Below, piece after piece: positions 10,776 through 23,043 of a stretch of DNA of 64,000 nt; position 1 is the first letter of the stretch; the number at the start of each line of letters is the position of its first letter. The notes beneath the pieces are model-generated. The model did not search any database. It saw only the letters and a list, made by a program, of their open reading frames with translations, and was not told the origin of the DNA. Source of the stretch: Lytechinus variegatus (lineage: Eukaryota > Echinodermata > Echinoidea > Temnopleuroida > Toxopneustidae); the NCBI RefSeq assembly GCF_018143015.1, contig NC_054742.1:18228441-18292440 (forward strand). Reading direction: 5' to 3'. The translations under genes and the position numbers were made by a program.

Positions 10776-13700
10776 GTGAGTATTATTATGTATTACACAC
10801 CTTTTGATTCTGAAAGAAGCTTGTGAAGTCCATGTCAGACTACAGTTTGAAGTTTAATTGAATGTTCCTTTATATGTTTAAAGACACATCTAGACATTTA
10901 CAGATGGCACTAGTATTGTGTTTTAAACTTAAATAATAATAATAGTGTATATTTGTAGAGCACACACACCGTCAGACGCTCATGGCGCTTGCCGAGCAAC
11001 AGTTCTCTTTTACAATATAATAATATTAGATTTTATAGAAATTTATATACATACTACACAAGAACTATGAACAAGTACAATAATAATTTCAAATCTGCTT
11101 CATTCAACCCATCCATCAGTCCATCATGCGGAACCCAGTGCCCTCTAGCTGACCCGTTCACTGACAATTTAAGGGGTACCGGTAAACCCAGTCAGTACAT
11201 AAGTCACAGCTCTAGCAATCTGAGGACACCGGGTCCCACATGAACAGCCAGTGGACAGGAAGCGAAGAATCATCTTTCTTTTAATCATAAATGGAATACA
11301 ACAAAATACATTTAAAATCAGTTACATTTTAAATAGGTATGTCTTAAGGTGATCTTTGAAAGTAGTGTATGTCTTGATAGAGCGAAGTGAGAGAGAGGAA
11401 GCATATTCCATAACCTGGCTGCTGCATTCGAGAAAGCATGGTCTCCCCAGGAATGATAGGTATGGGGAGTTTGAAGCAGCTTACAATCTTTAGATCGTAA
11501 AGTGCGGATAGGATTGTGGGCCTAAGGGAATCCTGGATATATTGCGGTGACAATCCATTGATGGCTCGATATACAAATAATAAAAGTTTAAACTGAACTC
11601 GTTTGTGGACAGGAAGCCAATGTAGAGAATGTAATGCTGGTGTGATCGGGGCCATTCCATGACGAAAATCTTGCTTTGAAGAGCAGTATACCCCAGTTTC
11701 CCTTATCAAATATCTTCTCCCAGTACTACAAACCCTATTGCCCTCAAGCATGAAATTTAAGTATAGAAACACCTGTTTCTTGACCTCGGTCCGAAGATAA
11801 TTCACCCCAGCATCAACGGTCACAGCAGGGGGCCACACACAATGGATTGCAATGTGTGTAGTTCTGGGGGGCGTTTCATCAATATTTTTGTCCGACAAGT
11901 TGTCAGATCTGACATCTTTCCTTGATTATGATTGGCTGAGAGTCACTGTTACTATAGTAACTGTTGGATAAAATGGGACTTGTCGGATAAAACGTCCGAC
12001 AAGTCCTTTCATGAAACGCTCCCCCGGTGAGTGCATGGAGTTCCATGTATACATGCGTTGATAGAAACTGTTTTCTTCCTTTCTTTCTTTCTCTCTCTCT
12101 CTTCCTTCCTTCCTTCCTTTCTTCCTTTCGTTAAGACTGTATCATTGCGCGAGTGAACGGCATGCATCCCATATTTTCTTGCTGGACGGACAGAAACTAT
12201 ATGGGATGCATCGCTGTCCTTGCATGCTAAGCATACCATAATTTTTATTCCGCTTTCCTTATTTCGAGGTCGATTTTCTTCGTTCGAAATTGAAATTGGA
12301 CTAGTATTGGATGTCTGAATGTAATATGCCTTTGAAAACGTGATTAATATCGAATACAATAATTTCATTCCGAAGATCCTTCTACAGGCAGACAAGTCTT
12401 ACGTAATAGCACAGCTGTTGTTTATCATTTCGTCCTTGGCTCAACGCTCGTTTAGCTGGCCCGTGGTGGTGAAATTGAGACAAGGGGATTACCTGGCCAA
12501 GATGGGTTTATCGGGGTTGGAAATGTTGTTTGAGATTTTCCAAACGAAAAATGGGGTATACGACCGCAGTTTGCAGTCCGAAGTGCGGTCGAGAATCAAA
12601 CGGGAAATTTTCGTAATGCTCTGGGCTAAAAACTTTGGGCTGAAAAAAATTAAATCCAAATAGAGTAAAATTCACCGTGAGCAAAATGCTGAAAATTGCA
12701 ACAATATCTGATAACAAATAACAAAGTTTATTGAATTTTAATGATAAACATTAATTTGTGAAAAACAGTTATATGCACATCATCATGAATATTTATAAGG
12801 TGGATAATGGCCTTTAAAGTAATGCTCCAGGCTGAGAATAGTGTCATTTGAACCGATAAAGAAAAATCATACAAACATACATGTAACACTGAAAATTTGA
12901 TCAAAATCGGACAAGGAATAAAGTTATGGTATTTCAAAGATTCGCATTATTCCAGTGAAACAATGCTAGGCATGTATTCATGAATATTCAATGAGCAAAC
13001 CGATAATGTCATATCTCCACTTGTTCTTTTGTATTTTATTATATGAAATTAGGTTTATTCAATTATTTTCCTCCAAGAATTAAAAATATTGGATTGACAA
13101 CTAATTCAGTGCATTAGATATTTATTACTTCAACTTATTTCATAAGGGAGGCATAACATTCATGCATGTATGAAAAAATCAAACAATTTTGATTTCATGT
13201 AATAACATCAGAAAAAGTTATGTGGGGATATGACATCATCAGCCCACCTAATGAATATTCTTAATGATGTGCATGTAACAATTCTCACAATATATTGCTC
13301 ACCTTTAGAATTCAATAACTTCGCTATTTGTTATCAGATTTTGATGGCATTTTCTGCGTTTTGCTCTGTGAATTTTGCTCTATTTATTTACCTACAAATA
13401 TTTTCATATTTAAAGCAGCAACGAACCAGCAGCCTTGATAGTGCCACTTCATCTTCTTACATCTGGCCAACATAATGCAGCATTATACAAATAGCGAATA
13501 GGCATGAGTGCGATGGTGCGATATTTCGCATGAGGTGCAAGAAAGATGCTCTATGCAACGAGGCATTAGCCGAGTTGAATAGAGTGTTTCTTTCTTTCAC
13601 TGAATGCGAAATCTTGCACCATTGCACGAATAAGAATATTCACTATTTGTGTTGTACAACGCCTCGGAATCTAGCGAAAATATGAAAAAACAAGAGTTTT

Positions 13701-16700
13701 AAAGTAATATATGAAAAGGGAGCAAAAATATTGAAAGGGAAAAGCAAAATCCCACAAGCCGGGCCCACAAGCGCACATGATCTTGGACAGCATTGCGCAT
13801 ATAGCCAATGATGGGCTGTACGCGCATTGTCAACCTTACGAAGTTTAACCCTTGGTACTTGGTATGATGTTCCTCCGAAATACTCCAAGAATTTTAACTG
13901 GAGGTGTGCCGGAGAGTGTGGTCTAGTTTTTGTATATTATTGGGTCTTTGAAAGGGCATTTTTTAAAGTTGTCGTTGATGGCTGGTCTACAGTTTCTGGT
14001 AGAAGGCCATTCATGTCTCTTTACATTCATACCACATTAATTGTGGTACCAAGTAGCAAAATAAGTACTTTCTTAAACATTTAAAGTTTCTCTGTAGGCT
14101 AATTCACTCTCTGTATATTGATGGCTATTGCTAAATGTATATTTGTTTAAAGCACAGTAATTCACTACCATTCATTCAGTCACCATAACAATCAATTAGC
14201 AACCATACATAGTGTTGATCAGTTTGCTCCCCCTTTAAAAAGGGAAGAAAAAGGGAATAAAATAATTTTTTGTTTTGAAAAGACTTTATTACATTTCATT
14301 TCTTGTAAAATTGCCATTTATGATTATTTCATTGAAATTATAAGATTGGCAGTTGGTATTTATCAATTAATGGTATGCATTTGCATCAGTGCACTGAAAT
14401 ATCATGATTTTACTTTTTTTCCTAATTTAGCCACTATCCAACTACAAAATTTACTGCTGTTGCTGACACACCAGAGAATCGCCGCCTTCAGCAGCAAACT
14501 AAGAACCAAAGTAATGTAAGTACTTTTTTTGTGGAAAGTAAAGATGCCTCATTTGTGAGTGATGAGCTTTTTTTTTTTTTGCTTGTCACATATTTGGGAC
14601 AAAGTGTAGCCCCTTTAGAAAAATCCTGGTTTTGTGTCTGTAATTCTCCATCATAATAAGAATGTCCCGATGCAAGGAAAATATAGAAAGCTTCTGCATC
14701 ATTTGTGCAACCTTTGGCAGACCTTTTTCGGTTTAGCTTTCATGCAATATCTTTTTCATACTGAACTGCAAATACAAAAATAATCGAATTAATAACTATC
14801 ACCTTTGTGAATAGGTTTTTGTGGGCTGTATATTACCTTGTTCGCACAAGAAAAGCAAAATGCAGCATTAAAAGTTGGCCCTATTTCATCTTTTGTAAAA
14901 TTGCATGCAGGAAAGATGACAGGCACCAGCTACATGTAGATGAACCAAGGATCACACAAGCCAATGCAGACTATGGCGCGCGTACATACTACCTGCGCAC
15001 AGGAAATGATGCTGCCAAGGTTCTCACATTGATGCGTAAAATTTGGCGATAATATTGGTAGTATTGATTAATTTTTATATACTGAAGCTAATTGCTCAAA
15101 TTACGTAATTAGTATAAAGCATGTGTGTCAATCATATGGGGTCAAATACTGCATATAAAGTGTTTGTGAGTGTTGCTTTTAATATTGTCCAGTCAGTAGA
15201 GGATGGTTAACACAATGGGAAGGGTGTGGTAACAATTATGTTAAGTTGCCTTTAGTGCAAAATCAGATTGGTGGCTACCCAGGAGCATGTGACCAAACGT
15301 CGTCTGATTTGGTGATATACATAACCAGGAATTTTAATGTGTTTTTACTTTTACTTTATTCCAGCTTACCTTTTGGAGAAACACGCCAGAAAATAAGTCG
15401 GTAATGATTAACATAATGAATAAACCAAAAATACATTTATTTGTAATCTTCTTTATTACAGCTGCAATACCATGCAGAACATAAAAAGAATCTGGAGAAG
15501 TTCACGGCTGTATCAGATGATCCAGAAAGTAGACGACTAGCAAAAAGTAAGTGCAGCCAAAGTAAACACGACATCAAAATTAAGTTCACTCCAGTTCTAA
15601 AAAGCCCCATTTTATCTTCCAGTATAACAAATTATTAAGTTAAGCCAAGCTGGGATATATAGTAGCAAGGGTTTTTGAGAGGTGACATCCATGAATTATC
15701 ATCTGAGTGGGCCCAATATGAACAAAAACAAATGTGTTGGAATGACTTGTTTTGTGAAAATTACAGAAATTCTATCCTAAATGGCACAGGAGCACAAATC
15801 AAACACAATATTGGTTGTACATACATACATTTCAATGATGTTACCATAAATTTGTAATGAATGTGTGTTGAACTATTGATATTCTAAGGATACCTCCTAA
15901 CAACCACTAAATGGAAGCCTGACAATGCATTAAACTTTGAAAGAAAAGGGATGTGACAACATGGCATATGGTGCAAATTTTGTCATTGATTTTCAATTTT
16001 GCCATTTTAATTTGTTTTATCATATTGAAACTGAACGTGAAATCACTCTTGAAAATTTAGATATTACTTATATTGTATTCAGATTGTCAACAGTTTTGCT
16101 GTTTTTGAAAAAAGCATCCTTTTTTGTTTATGTTGTGCTCATTCAGCTGTTAAGTCACAGATAAATTACAACAATCTGCTTCTTACAACCCTTACTACAG
16201 TTGAGGCCAGAATTTTACATACACCCAGGAAATTTAAAGAAAAGTTGACACTTTCTAAACATAATAACATTTACTGTATCTTATAAAATATTTGTGCTAT
16301 CATGATGAATGCGATATCAAACAAATGAGTATGTCATGCCCCTACAACACATTGATTGTTGTAAGAAGCTGAAAAATATTTAGCTGTCATTATTTCCCAC
16401 AAAATCTTCATATTTTAGACAAATTAGAAATAAGAATTTGACAAAAACATTTTATTTTTTTTTGTTCAGTGGTGACATATATATCATGATAGAAAGTGTG
16501 ATATAAATCATAGATTTGACATTTTATATTTCTATGAAATGATCTTTGAAAGTATAATAAAAAAACAATAGAATACATTTGGCACAAATATTCCTTTCTT
16601 TTTCTTCAAAGAAAATTTCCACATGAAATATACTTTAATCCCAACAGCGTCCCAATCATTTTAAAGAGCTTAATACACTCTTTCATTTAATACCAAATTC

Positions 16701-19700
16701 GGCATGGTAGTATTTATATTTCTGAAGATATAGTAAATTTTATGATGTTTGGCAAGCAGACAAATTTCACTGCATTCCATGGGTGTATGTAAACCTTTTG
16801 CCTCACTGTATATCCTATGCTTGGTTTAAAATTGATCAATTTGTTATATTAGAAAATATGATGGGGTTATTCAGGGGGAACTCACTTTAGTGTTGTTCAT
16901 ATATACAACAAAAAAATGCTGATGATAATGCTTTGATTACCAATGAAGTTTTTATTATTCACTTAAATATGTGACGGTCTTTCGTCTTCTTCAGGAGTTT
17001 ACAATGCAAACTCCTGAAGAAGACAGAGGACTGTTGAAAATTCGAGTGAATAATAAAAATTTCATTTGCAATGAAAGCATTATCGTCAGCACTATTTTTT
17101 TACATTACTGAAACTTTAAGATATATATATATATATATATATATCTTTCTACATCTGCATTTAAGGCAAATTTTTGTCTTTTCAATGTTTGAAATGCGTC
17201 TTAATGCCCTACCTTCGACTTAACATCTAAATGTGTATTATAACGGAATAAACCCATTCATAGACTTTGCCTTTACGTAGGATGTATGCATATATATATA
17301 AAATTTGTGTACAAAACAAGTGGAGGGTTGTCCACAATATCAGCCATTTTGAAGCATGTTTGCCAATTTGAGGATACCTATAGAAAGTACAACAAGACTT
17401 TTTAAACGTCCATAACTTGCCTATTTCATAACTGAATTTGATGAAACTTGTTTTAAATTGTTCCTCCTGTTGTACTCTTTCCAATAAGATTGCTTCTCCT
17501 GTTGGGTTTTCGTTTCCTTCAAAAGACCTTTGATCTTGGTCATGTGACCTGAAACGCAAACAGGATGTTCAGGATACATGGTTGCTCTTATGTTCAAGTT
17601 TCATGAACTAAATTTATAAACTGCCAGAGGCATTCCACTTAATTGTTATATGAAAGTTTCTCATGTAGAAATGTATGAATATCTGTTACTTCATTTATAG
17701 AGGTTCCTGTGTGGAATATAAAGCATAAAATCACCTCTTGATTTCAGGTAATGAGGCAAACTATCACTTTCATACTCACTATCTACATCCAGCTTGCCTT
17801 GAAACTGTTAGTTTGCCCATCACCTTCACCAACGTTGATTATTTGCTTACTACACAGTGTACCTGTCAGGTCTGCTATTAAAGCCTGTGTATAGCTTTGG
17901 TAAAGGGTCAATAATGTGATTGATAATCGAATATCATCTAATATGACAGTCTTACTGAAGCGTAGAGACCATTAGATATTTTTCCAACTGCACTTCTCTG
18001 AGAAAATTTCAAATATTCAAATCTTGGATATATAGCGCCCTCTCTCGGCGATGCTTGTTTTAAATTTAAAAAATAGGCATTCAAGCACTTATCTTATAAA
18101 TTTAGTGATTAGATGTCCAAAAGTTACAGACAAAGAACATATCTTGAAAGTTTCAGCCCATTCCATGATTTGGAATAGGATTTAATTGAAAGACAAAAAC
18201 ACACAGATATTTTGATTTGATCGGGTGACCCGATCAAGTTAAATTTCCATGTAAAATTGCAAAATTTATCCTGTAAAACACATTTTCATTTCATATCCTC
18301 CACATCATGACTGTTATAGGGCATATCCATTCATATTAGCTAGCAATGAATTGGAATAGTGATAGGTGCATTTTGGTGGATTTACCAAAACTATACACAA
18401 GCTTTAAAGTAGCTTGTTCTCATGGAAGTCTAGTATGAAGAGCTTCTTGATGAAACTCTCTGAAAATGGATTGGTAGCTAAAAAGGCAGTGTTGAAAGCA
18501 CACCATAAGCCATTTGAGATTCTGGTAGAGACAGAGAAGCATTTAATAGCAATGAAAATACCGGAATATCTTTGTTTAAATTAGTCAACCAGTTTGCACA
18601 GGTTATGTTGATGTTGTGCGACTGATACATTCCCAATATTGGCGAGTGGAGAATTGAGTGATGTCATCTATACTCTTGCTGATGTGGTTCTCTCATATTG
18701 GTAGAATATCTGATTCCAAGCTATTAACCTTTACTATGACTGGCTTGTTCTCTCATTTACCCAGGTTTCGCAATTGATCTTTATTTTTACTTTTCTTAGC
18801 GTTTGATATACACATCTCAGACACAGCATCTTCTATGGCTTGACAGGAATTAATTTATGGGAATGACTGAGACTGAATAACTTAATATTAAAATTTCAAT
18901 ATTTGTATTTAGCAAAATAATAGTGAAATATAATTATAATCAAAAATACTGATTGTTTTTCTTTTCTCTATGATAATTTGATATATAGATACTCAGCAGT
19001 CTTCTAATGTGGCATACAAAGCAGCTGCCCCACCCCCATCAGCAGCCAGTGCCCCTCCCCCAAGTATGGGATATGCTCCATCTCAGCAGGTAATGTATCA
19101 ATCAGCTATAGGTCTTCTGTTCTCTCTTGAGGATTTTTTGTGTGTCTTCATGATTGAGAAAAATATTTGCTTTAAATTTGTTCATCTATATTTCTATCTT
19201 TCTACCAAATGTATGCACGTTTTAAGCTCTATCTCTCAGAGTCTCCTTTTCTTTGCATCTATTTTCTTTGCTCTTGTACTGTGTCCCTTCCAAACTAATA
19301 GAGTACAATGTGAATCATTGACCTTTTTCTTAATCCAAGTTTTATTAATCCACAAGGCCAATGCTACCAAAGCATTAGTGCCAAGTTCATCTACAAATCC
19401 AGTCATAATTGCAAGTGAAAACTAGATTAATTTCTCTTTTTTTTCACCTGCAGTATCAGCCACCAAGAAATGAGACATCTTACCAACCACCAAGAAATGA
19501 GCCGTCATCATACCAGCCACCACCCCCTCAGCAAGTCCAGCCTCCTCCCCAGCAGGAGCCTACTCCTCCTCCTCCTGCTCCTGTTTCTTCAACACCTGCA
19601 TATGTAGCACTCTATGACTATAATGTAAGTTTTCCTTTGCATCTCATCTTTCCCCCATTCAAAGGTTTGATGATTACATCTGTAATCCTCATATACAAGG

Positions 19701-22700
19701 GATGTTTCACCAGAGTTAACTTATATTAAAAGTCTTTCCTATGACTGAAGTGTCAATATACACACAATATTTAATTCTCAATCTCAATGAATAATAAGAA
19801 GTAGATTGTGTCCAATGTAGAGGGCAGCATCACACAAGCATGTGTTGCTGCCCTCTTTGTTTGTTGATTGTGTCCTAATAGCATAATCTGACCAATGGAG
19901 TGACATGCTATTTATCATATGTAATTGAGAATTTGTGTCACTATTCAGTCACAATTTAATTTTGTGGAACACACTTTGAAGCTCAGGCATGTGATCTTGA
20001 CACATTCTAAACATATTCCCTTGATAGAGAGCAGAGAGTCAAATGCCCCTTCTGTGGGTATCAAATGTTGTCAAATAATCATTGTCTTGAACACTCTTCT
20101 AAAGGCTCCTTGATTTTTGTGTGGAGCTTTTCATAACAACAGCTATTGTGTATTACCACATGAGCTAGTTGTGAGTGTGGCAACTTCTTCAAAACTTTGT
20201 AGAACATCTTGTGACTGTTATTTTTAACAATTCGATTCTGCATTGTTTGATCTAAATATGGTGCTGCATAAAGACATTCTCATTTTAGACTATAGGCACC
20301 ACTTTTCTGATGGCGGCGTCATCATCAAATCTTAAAGGTCAAGTCCACCCCAGAAAATTGTTGATTTGAATCGATAGAGAAAAATCAAACAAACATAACG
20401 CTGCAAATTTCATCGAAATTGGATGTAAAATAAAAAAGTTATGACATTTTAAAGTTTCGCTTATTTTTCACAAAACAGTGATATGCACAACTCAGCGATA
20501 TGCTAATGAGAGTCGATGATGTCCATCACTCACTATTTCTTTTGTTTTTTATTGTTTGAATAATACAATATTTCAATTTTTACAAATTTGACAATAAGGA
20601 CCAACTTAACTTAACCTTAAACAGTTAAAATAATGGTAATTCCACATTTTCAGGGAGAAATAACTTTGTTTCACTTGACAAGGAGGAGAAAATTAGAATA
20701 TTTCATGTAATAAAATACAAAAGAAATAGTGAGTGGATGACATCATCAGTTTGCCAATTTGCATACCGACCAGGACATGCTTTTTGAAATTAAGGGAAAC
20801 TTTAAAATGTCATAACTTTCTTATTTTACATCCGATTTTGATGAAATTTTCAGTGTTTTGCTTGTTGGATTTTTCTCCTTTTTTTTCAAATCAACTTTTT
20901 GTTGGGGTGGACTTGTCCTTTAACCAAGGTTAAGGTTTTGGAATATCATAACTTCGAAAGTATAAGATCAAAGTTCATGAAACTTGGACATAAGGGTAAT
21001 CAAGTATTACTAAATATCTTGCTTGAGTTTCAGGTCACATGACCAAGGTCAAAGGTCATTTAGGGTCACTTTTCTTAGACCATGTTGGGTAATCAATATC
21101 GAAATATTAACCAAGATTAAGTTTTTGAAATGTCATCATAACTTATAGAAAGTATATGGACTTAGTTAATGAAACTTGGACAAAAGGGTAATCACGTATT
21201 ACTGAACATCCTAACTCAGGTCACAAGGTCTGAGGTCACTTGGGGTCAATGAACTCTGGTCATGTTGGTTTTTTGTAGAATTGTCATCATAACTTTGAAA
21301 GTTTATGGATCTAGTTCATGAAACGTGGACATAAAGGTAATCAAGTATGAATAAGAAAAGAAACAGATAAGATTTTATTGAAAGACTGTTTTGCACACAT
21401 CTTAGGTCACATGATCATGGTCAAAGGCCATTTTGGGTCAATGAACTTAGTATTTTATTATCATATGAATGTTTTCTTTTGTGAATAATTATTCAATAAA
21501 TGTTTTCAAAGTCAGCACAGCTGCTATATCAAATCGTGTAGTGCAGGCGAGACTGCCAGAGGCATTTCAGTTGTTTTGATCTGCACCTACTTGTATCAAT
21601 GCAAGAATGATCTAAGACAAAATCACACAAAGTAAAATCAAACAAATAGTGCAAAAAAAAATTTGAGCACTGATCAGCTGTCAATGATTAAAGGAGAATG
21701 AAACCATTGGAACAAGATAGCTTGTGTGAAAACAGAAAAATCAAAGAAACAGATCAACAAAAGTTAGAGAAAAATCGGACAAATAATGAGAAAGTTATGA
21801 GCATTTGAATATTGCGATCACTAATGCTATGGAGATAGCAATCTGGCAATGCGACGAAGATGTGTGATGTCACTTGTGAACAATTCTCCCTATTACTTTA
21901 GTATATATTTCACTTGAATTGCCTCTTTTATCACATCTATCCATAGATCATGTGTTCTTTCTACATGAGGGCATGTATTACATATTTTTTTAAGAATACA
22001 TCATGGATAAAGAGTTTGTATCATCATTAGAAAAAGCAAAAAGAGACATTTTGAGGGTATTTTATAGTCCACCAAAGGGAAAGTTGTTCATCAGTGACAT
22101 CACACATCCTTGTCGCATTGCCAATGGGAGGATCTCCATAGCATTAGTGATTGCAATATTCAAATACTCATAACTTTCTCATTATTTGTCCGATTTTTCT
22201 CAAACTTCCTTTATTCTTATTCTTTGATTTTTCTGTTTCTACACAAGTCTATATGTTCCAAAGGTTTCATTCCCCTTTAATTTAATAGTACAATTAATAG
22301 TCTCATTTATATTTGAAAAATCATTGAAATAATACATGTGTGTGCACAAGCTCACTCCATCTGCATTGAATGGGATTTGTTATGTGCCTTCAAGCGTGCA
22401 AAAATGTTCTTGCACAGCTGACAAATTGAAACTGGGATGAACAGTATATTTTGATATGGCAGTGGTATTACATATATGTTGGGCCATGTGTAAACTGTTT
22501 CCTTATTTTTGTTTGTAAGATAATCTTTTGATTTGGCTGAAGGCTCTAGGCTAAAATTATATTAAATCATGGACATGCATTGTTAATCCTAGAAAGAAGT
22601 TTGTATCATTATTATAATGTTCTCTTCTGCTACAGGCAGCGGATGATGATGAGGTGGACTTTGTGGAAGGGGATATTATCATCAATGCTGAAATCATTGA

Positions 22701-22779
22701 TCAAGGTTGGATGACAGGCACTGTACAACGTACCGGTCAAAGTGGCATGCTTCCATCAAACTATGTTGAACCAAACTAG
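10681..22779 (+). CDS. LASP1: LASP1-type LIM and SH3 domain protein, six exons, first exon missing
   Basis: Exons 10681-10775, 14431-14515, 15462-15546, 18989-19089, 19454-19624 and 22636-22779 total 681 nt, exactly 227 codons including TAG, and every junction is phase-compatible with GT/AG sites. Domain order: second half of a LIM domain (residues 1-34; [11 protein letters not shown] gives the H-x2-C-x2-C-x2-C ligands and YCNAH the last pair); nebulin-type region (about 35-100; [14 protein letters not shown] and [20 protein letters not shown]); Ala/Pro then Pro/Gln linker (about 101-165); C-terminal SH3 (about 166-226; [32 protein letters not shown]). In animals LASP1 is a cytoskeletal scaffold that binds F-actin through nebulin repeats and partners such as zyxin or palladin through SH3. 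The 226 residues plus the missing N-terminal LIM half (about 23 in LASP1) approach the 261 aa of human LASP1. The first exon was not found between 6.0 and 10.68 kb. Confidence 0.95.
10930..11864 (-). mobile_element. 3' end of a CR1/L2/Jockey-like LINE
   Basis: On the minus strand an open stretch encodes [20 protein letters not shown] followed by [19 protein letters not shown], the domain after the reverse transcriptase in CR1/L2/Jockey-like ORF2 proteins, then a degraded [20 protein letters not shown] tail. The 3' UTR ends near 10930 in GCGCCATGAGCGTC and an ATT microsatellite tail. It is 5'-truncated, and its upstream edge abuts the MITE at 11868. Confidence 0.8.
11868..12020. repeat. Palindromic MITE, GGGCGTTTCAT family (copy 1)
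   Basis: Ends GGGGGCGTTTCATCAAT and ATGAAACGCTCCCC are inverted repeats. The interior holds TTGTCCGACAAG-like inverted words and the ATTGGCTGAGAGT motif shared with copy 2 at 28083-28182. No coding capacity. Confidence 0.75.
12078..12130. repeat. Polypyrimidine microsatellite
   Basis: CTTT/CT/CTTC runs, almost purely pyrimidine on the plus strand. Confidence 0.85.
12640..12812 (-). repeat. Partial MITE arm, same family as the next element
   Basis: GCAAAATGCTGAAAATTG, TCTGATAACAAATA and GCACATCATCATGAATATT match the reverse complement of 13240-13400. It is a single arm lying directly beside a fuller copy. Confidence 0.6.
12818..13409. repeat. TTAA-flanked palindromic MITE
   Basis: TTAA at 12814-12817 and 13410-13413 flank inverted arms sharing AAATTTGATCAAAATCGGA-type sequence and TTATTTCAT/ATGAAATAA words. 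The outer ends are diverged (AGTAATGCTCCAGGCTGA against the right end), so the boundaries are less certain than in the 20-24 kb copies. Confidence 0.55.
13488..13649. repeat. Short palindromic MITE, CAAATAGYGAATA ends
   Basis: CAAATAGCGAATA at the left and TATTCACTATTTG at the right pair with each other, and inside them GGTGCGATATTTCGCAT pairs with ATGCGAAATCTTGCACC. The whole 162 bp folds into one imperfect hairpin. Confidence 0.7.
14431..14515 (+). CDS. LASP1: LASP exon: end of LIM, start of nebulin-type region
   Basis: Acceptor cctaatttag, donor gtaagt; one base completes Ala, then 28 codons. [19 protein letters not shown] matches the LASP HYP...[10 protein letters not shown] signature at the LIM/nebulin boundary. 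Confidence 0.95.
15462..15546 (+). CDS. LASP1: LASP exon: nebulin repeat
   Basis: Acceptor ctttattacag, donor gtaagt; 28 codons plus one base. [17 protein letters not shown] is followed by [10 protein letters not shown], the Y-x2-E-x2-K ... D-PE-RR pattern of a nebulin actin-binding repeat. Human LASP1 has two repeats; here one complete repeat is evident. Confidence 0.95.
16198..16808. mobile_element. Tc1/mariner-type MITE, 611 bp, TA target
   Basis: TA (16196-16197) then CAGTTGAGGCCAGAATTTTA and CATACACCC; the right end is GGGTGTATGTAAACCTTTTG then CCTCACTG and TA (16809-16810). The CAGT(T)GAGG...TTTACATACACCC ends resemble Tc1-like transposons of the Sleeping Beauty type. No transposase frame remains. 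It lies in a LASP intron. Confidence 0.85.
16918..17090. repeat. Hairpin MITE with a 17-bp perfect stem
   Basis: GCTGATGATAATGCTTT at the left pairs with AAAGCATTATCGTCAGC at the right. At the centre GTCTTCTTCAGGAGTTT (16984-17000) pairs perfectly with 17008-17024 around a 7-nt loop. The 173-bp unit folds end to end. Confidence 0.8.
17121..17144. repeat. AT dinucleotide microsatellite
   Basis: About twelve AT units directly after the hairpin MITE. Confidence 0.9.
17521..17639 (-). repeat. Fragment of the AGGTCA (DR1) repeat family
   Basis: Joins ACCTTTGATCTTGGTCATG and CAGGATGTTCAGGATACATG directly to GCCAGAGGCATTCCACT, the outer end of the family. Most of the element is missing between them. 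Confidence 0.7.
18989..19089 (+). CDS. LASP1: LASP exon: Ala/Pro-rich linker
   Basis: Acceptor gatatatag, donor gtaatg. Two bases finish Asn, then 33 codons run from [17 protein letters not shown] to GYAPSQQ. The start completes the nebulin repeat (S-V-Y) and the rest is low-complexity linker. Confidence 0.85.
19454..19624 (+). CDS. LASP1: LASP exon: Pro/Gln linker and start of SH3
   Basis: Acceptor tcacctgcag, donor gtaagt, 57 codons in phase 0. A duplicated YQPPRNE motif is followed by PQ-rich sequence and then AYVALYDYN, the first SH3 strand. An intron cuts the SH3 right after YDYN. Confidence 0.95.
20292..21575 (-). repeat. AGGTCA-rich DR1 repeat element (copy A), split by a MITE
   Basis: One end is ACTATAGGCACC...GATGGCGGCGTCATC (20292-20330) and the other GTGCAGGCGAGACTGCCAGA then GGCATTTCAG. 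Between lie degenerate units of about 100-130 bp, each with AAACTTGGACATAAGGGTAA, TCACATGACCAAGGTCAAAG and a following GTCATTTAGGGTCA. The perfect DR1 word AGGTCAAAGGTCA occurs near 21047. A TTAA MITE (20336-20919) interrupts it. Confidence 0.85.
20336..20919. mobile_element. TTAA-flanked palindromic MITE (Kolobok/piggyBac-like target), 584 bp
   Basis: TTAA at 20332-20335 and 20920-20923. TIRs AGGTCAAGTCCACCCC and, reversed, AGGACAAGTCCACCCC. The arms pair over most of the length and carry ATTTCATCGAAATTGGAT / ATCCGATTTTGATGAAAT and AAAAGTTATGACATTTTAAA. No coding capacity. It sits exactly in a TTAA of DR1 element A, whose sister copies keep the empty site. Confidence 0.9.
21692..22276. mobile_element. 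TTAA-flanked palindromic MITE, AGGRGAATGAAACC ends, 585 bp
   Basis: TTAA at 21688-21691 and 22277-22280. Ends AGGAGAATGAAACC and, reversed, AGGGGAATGAAACC. The arms pair (GCACTAATGC-like words, GTGATGTCACTTGTGAA against TTCATCAGTGACATCAC). Shares the AAATCGGACAAATAATGAGA AAGTTATGA module with the other TTAA families. Confidence 0.88.
22636..22779 (+). CDS. LASP1: LASP terminal exon: SH3 domain and stop
   Basis: Acceptor ttctgctacag. It begins [13 protein letters not shown], continues through [13 protein letters not shown] and [11 protein letters not shown], and ends with TAG. It completes the SH3 started in the previous exon and lines up residue for residue with the SH3 at 5802-6017. Confidence 0.95.
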   Translation, partial: AADDDEVDFVEGDIIINAEIIDQGWMTGTVQRTGQSGMLPSNYVEPN

Positions 22780-23043
22780 AAAATAGATTTTTTTTTGCAA
22801 ACTATAGGTTGGAGACATTGTACATGCATAAAAATGTATGTCAAATTATCAATCTTTTTAACTGGTGCAGCAATTTGTCTTAAGTTACACATTGTAAGTA
22901 AAATTATAATGTTAAAATGATGAATTACCTGCAAGTATTAGATATTGTTATCATTGTGCACTTTAGCCTATCAATGTGACAGAATTCTGTTATATTAGTT
23001 ATGAAATATTGTCACAGACACGTTGCACAAGGTTATTTTTATA

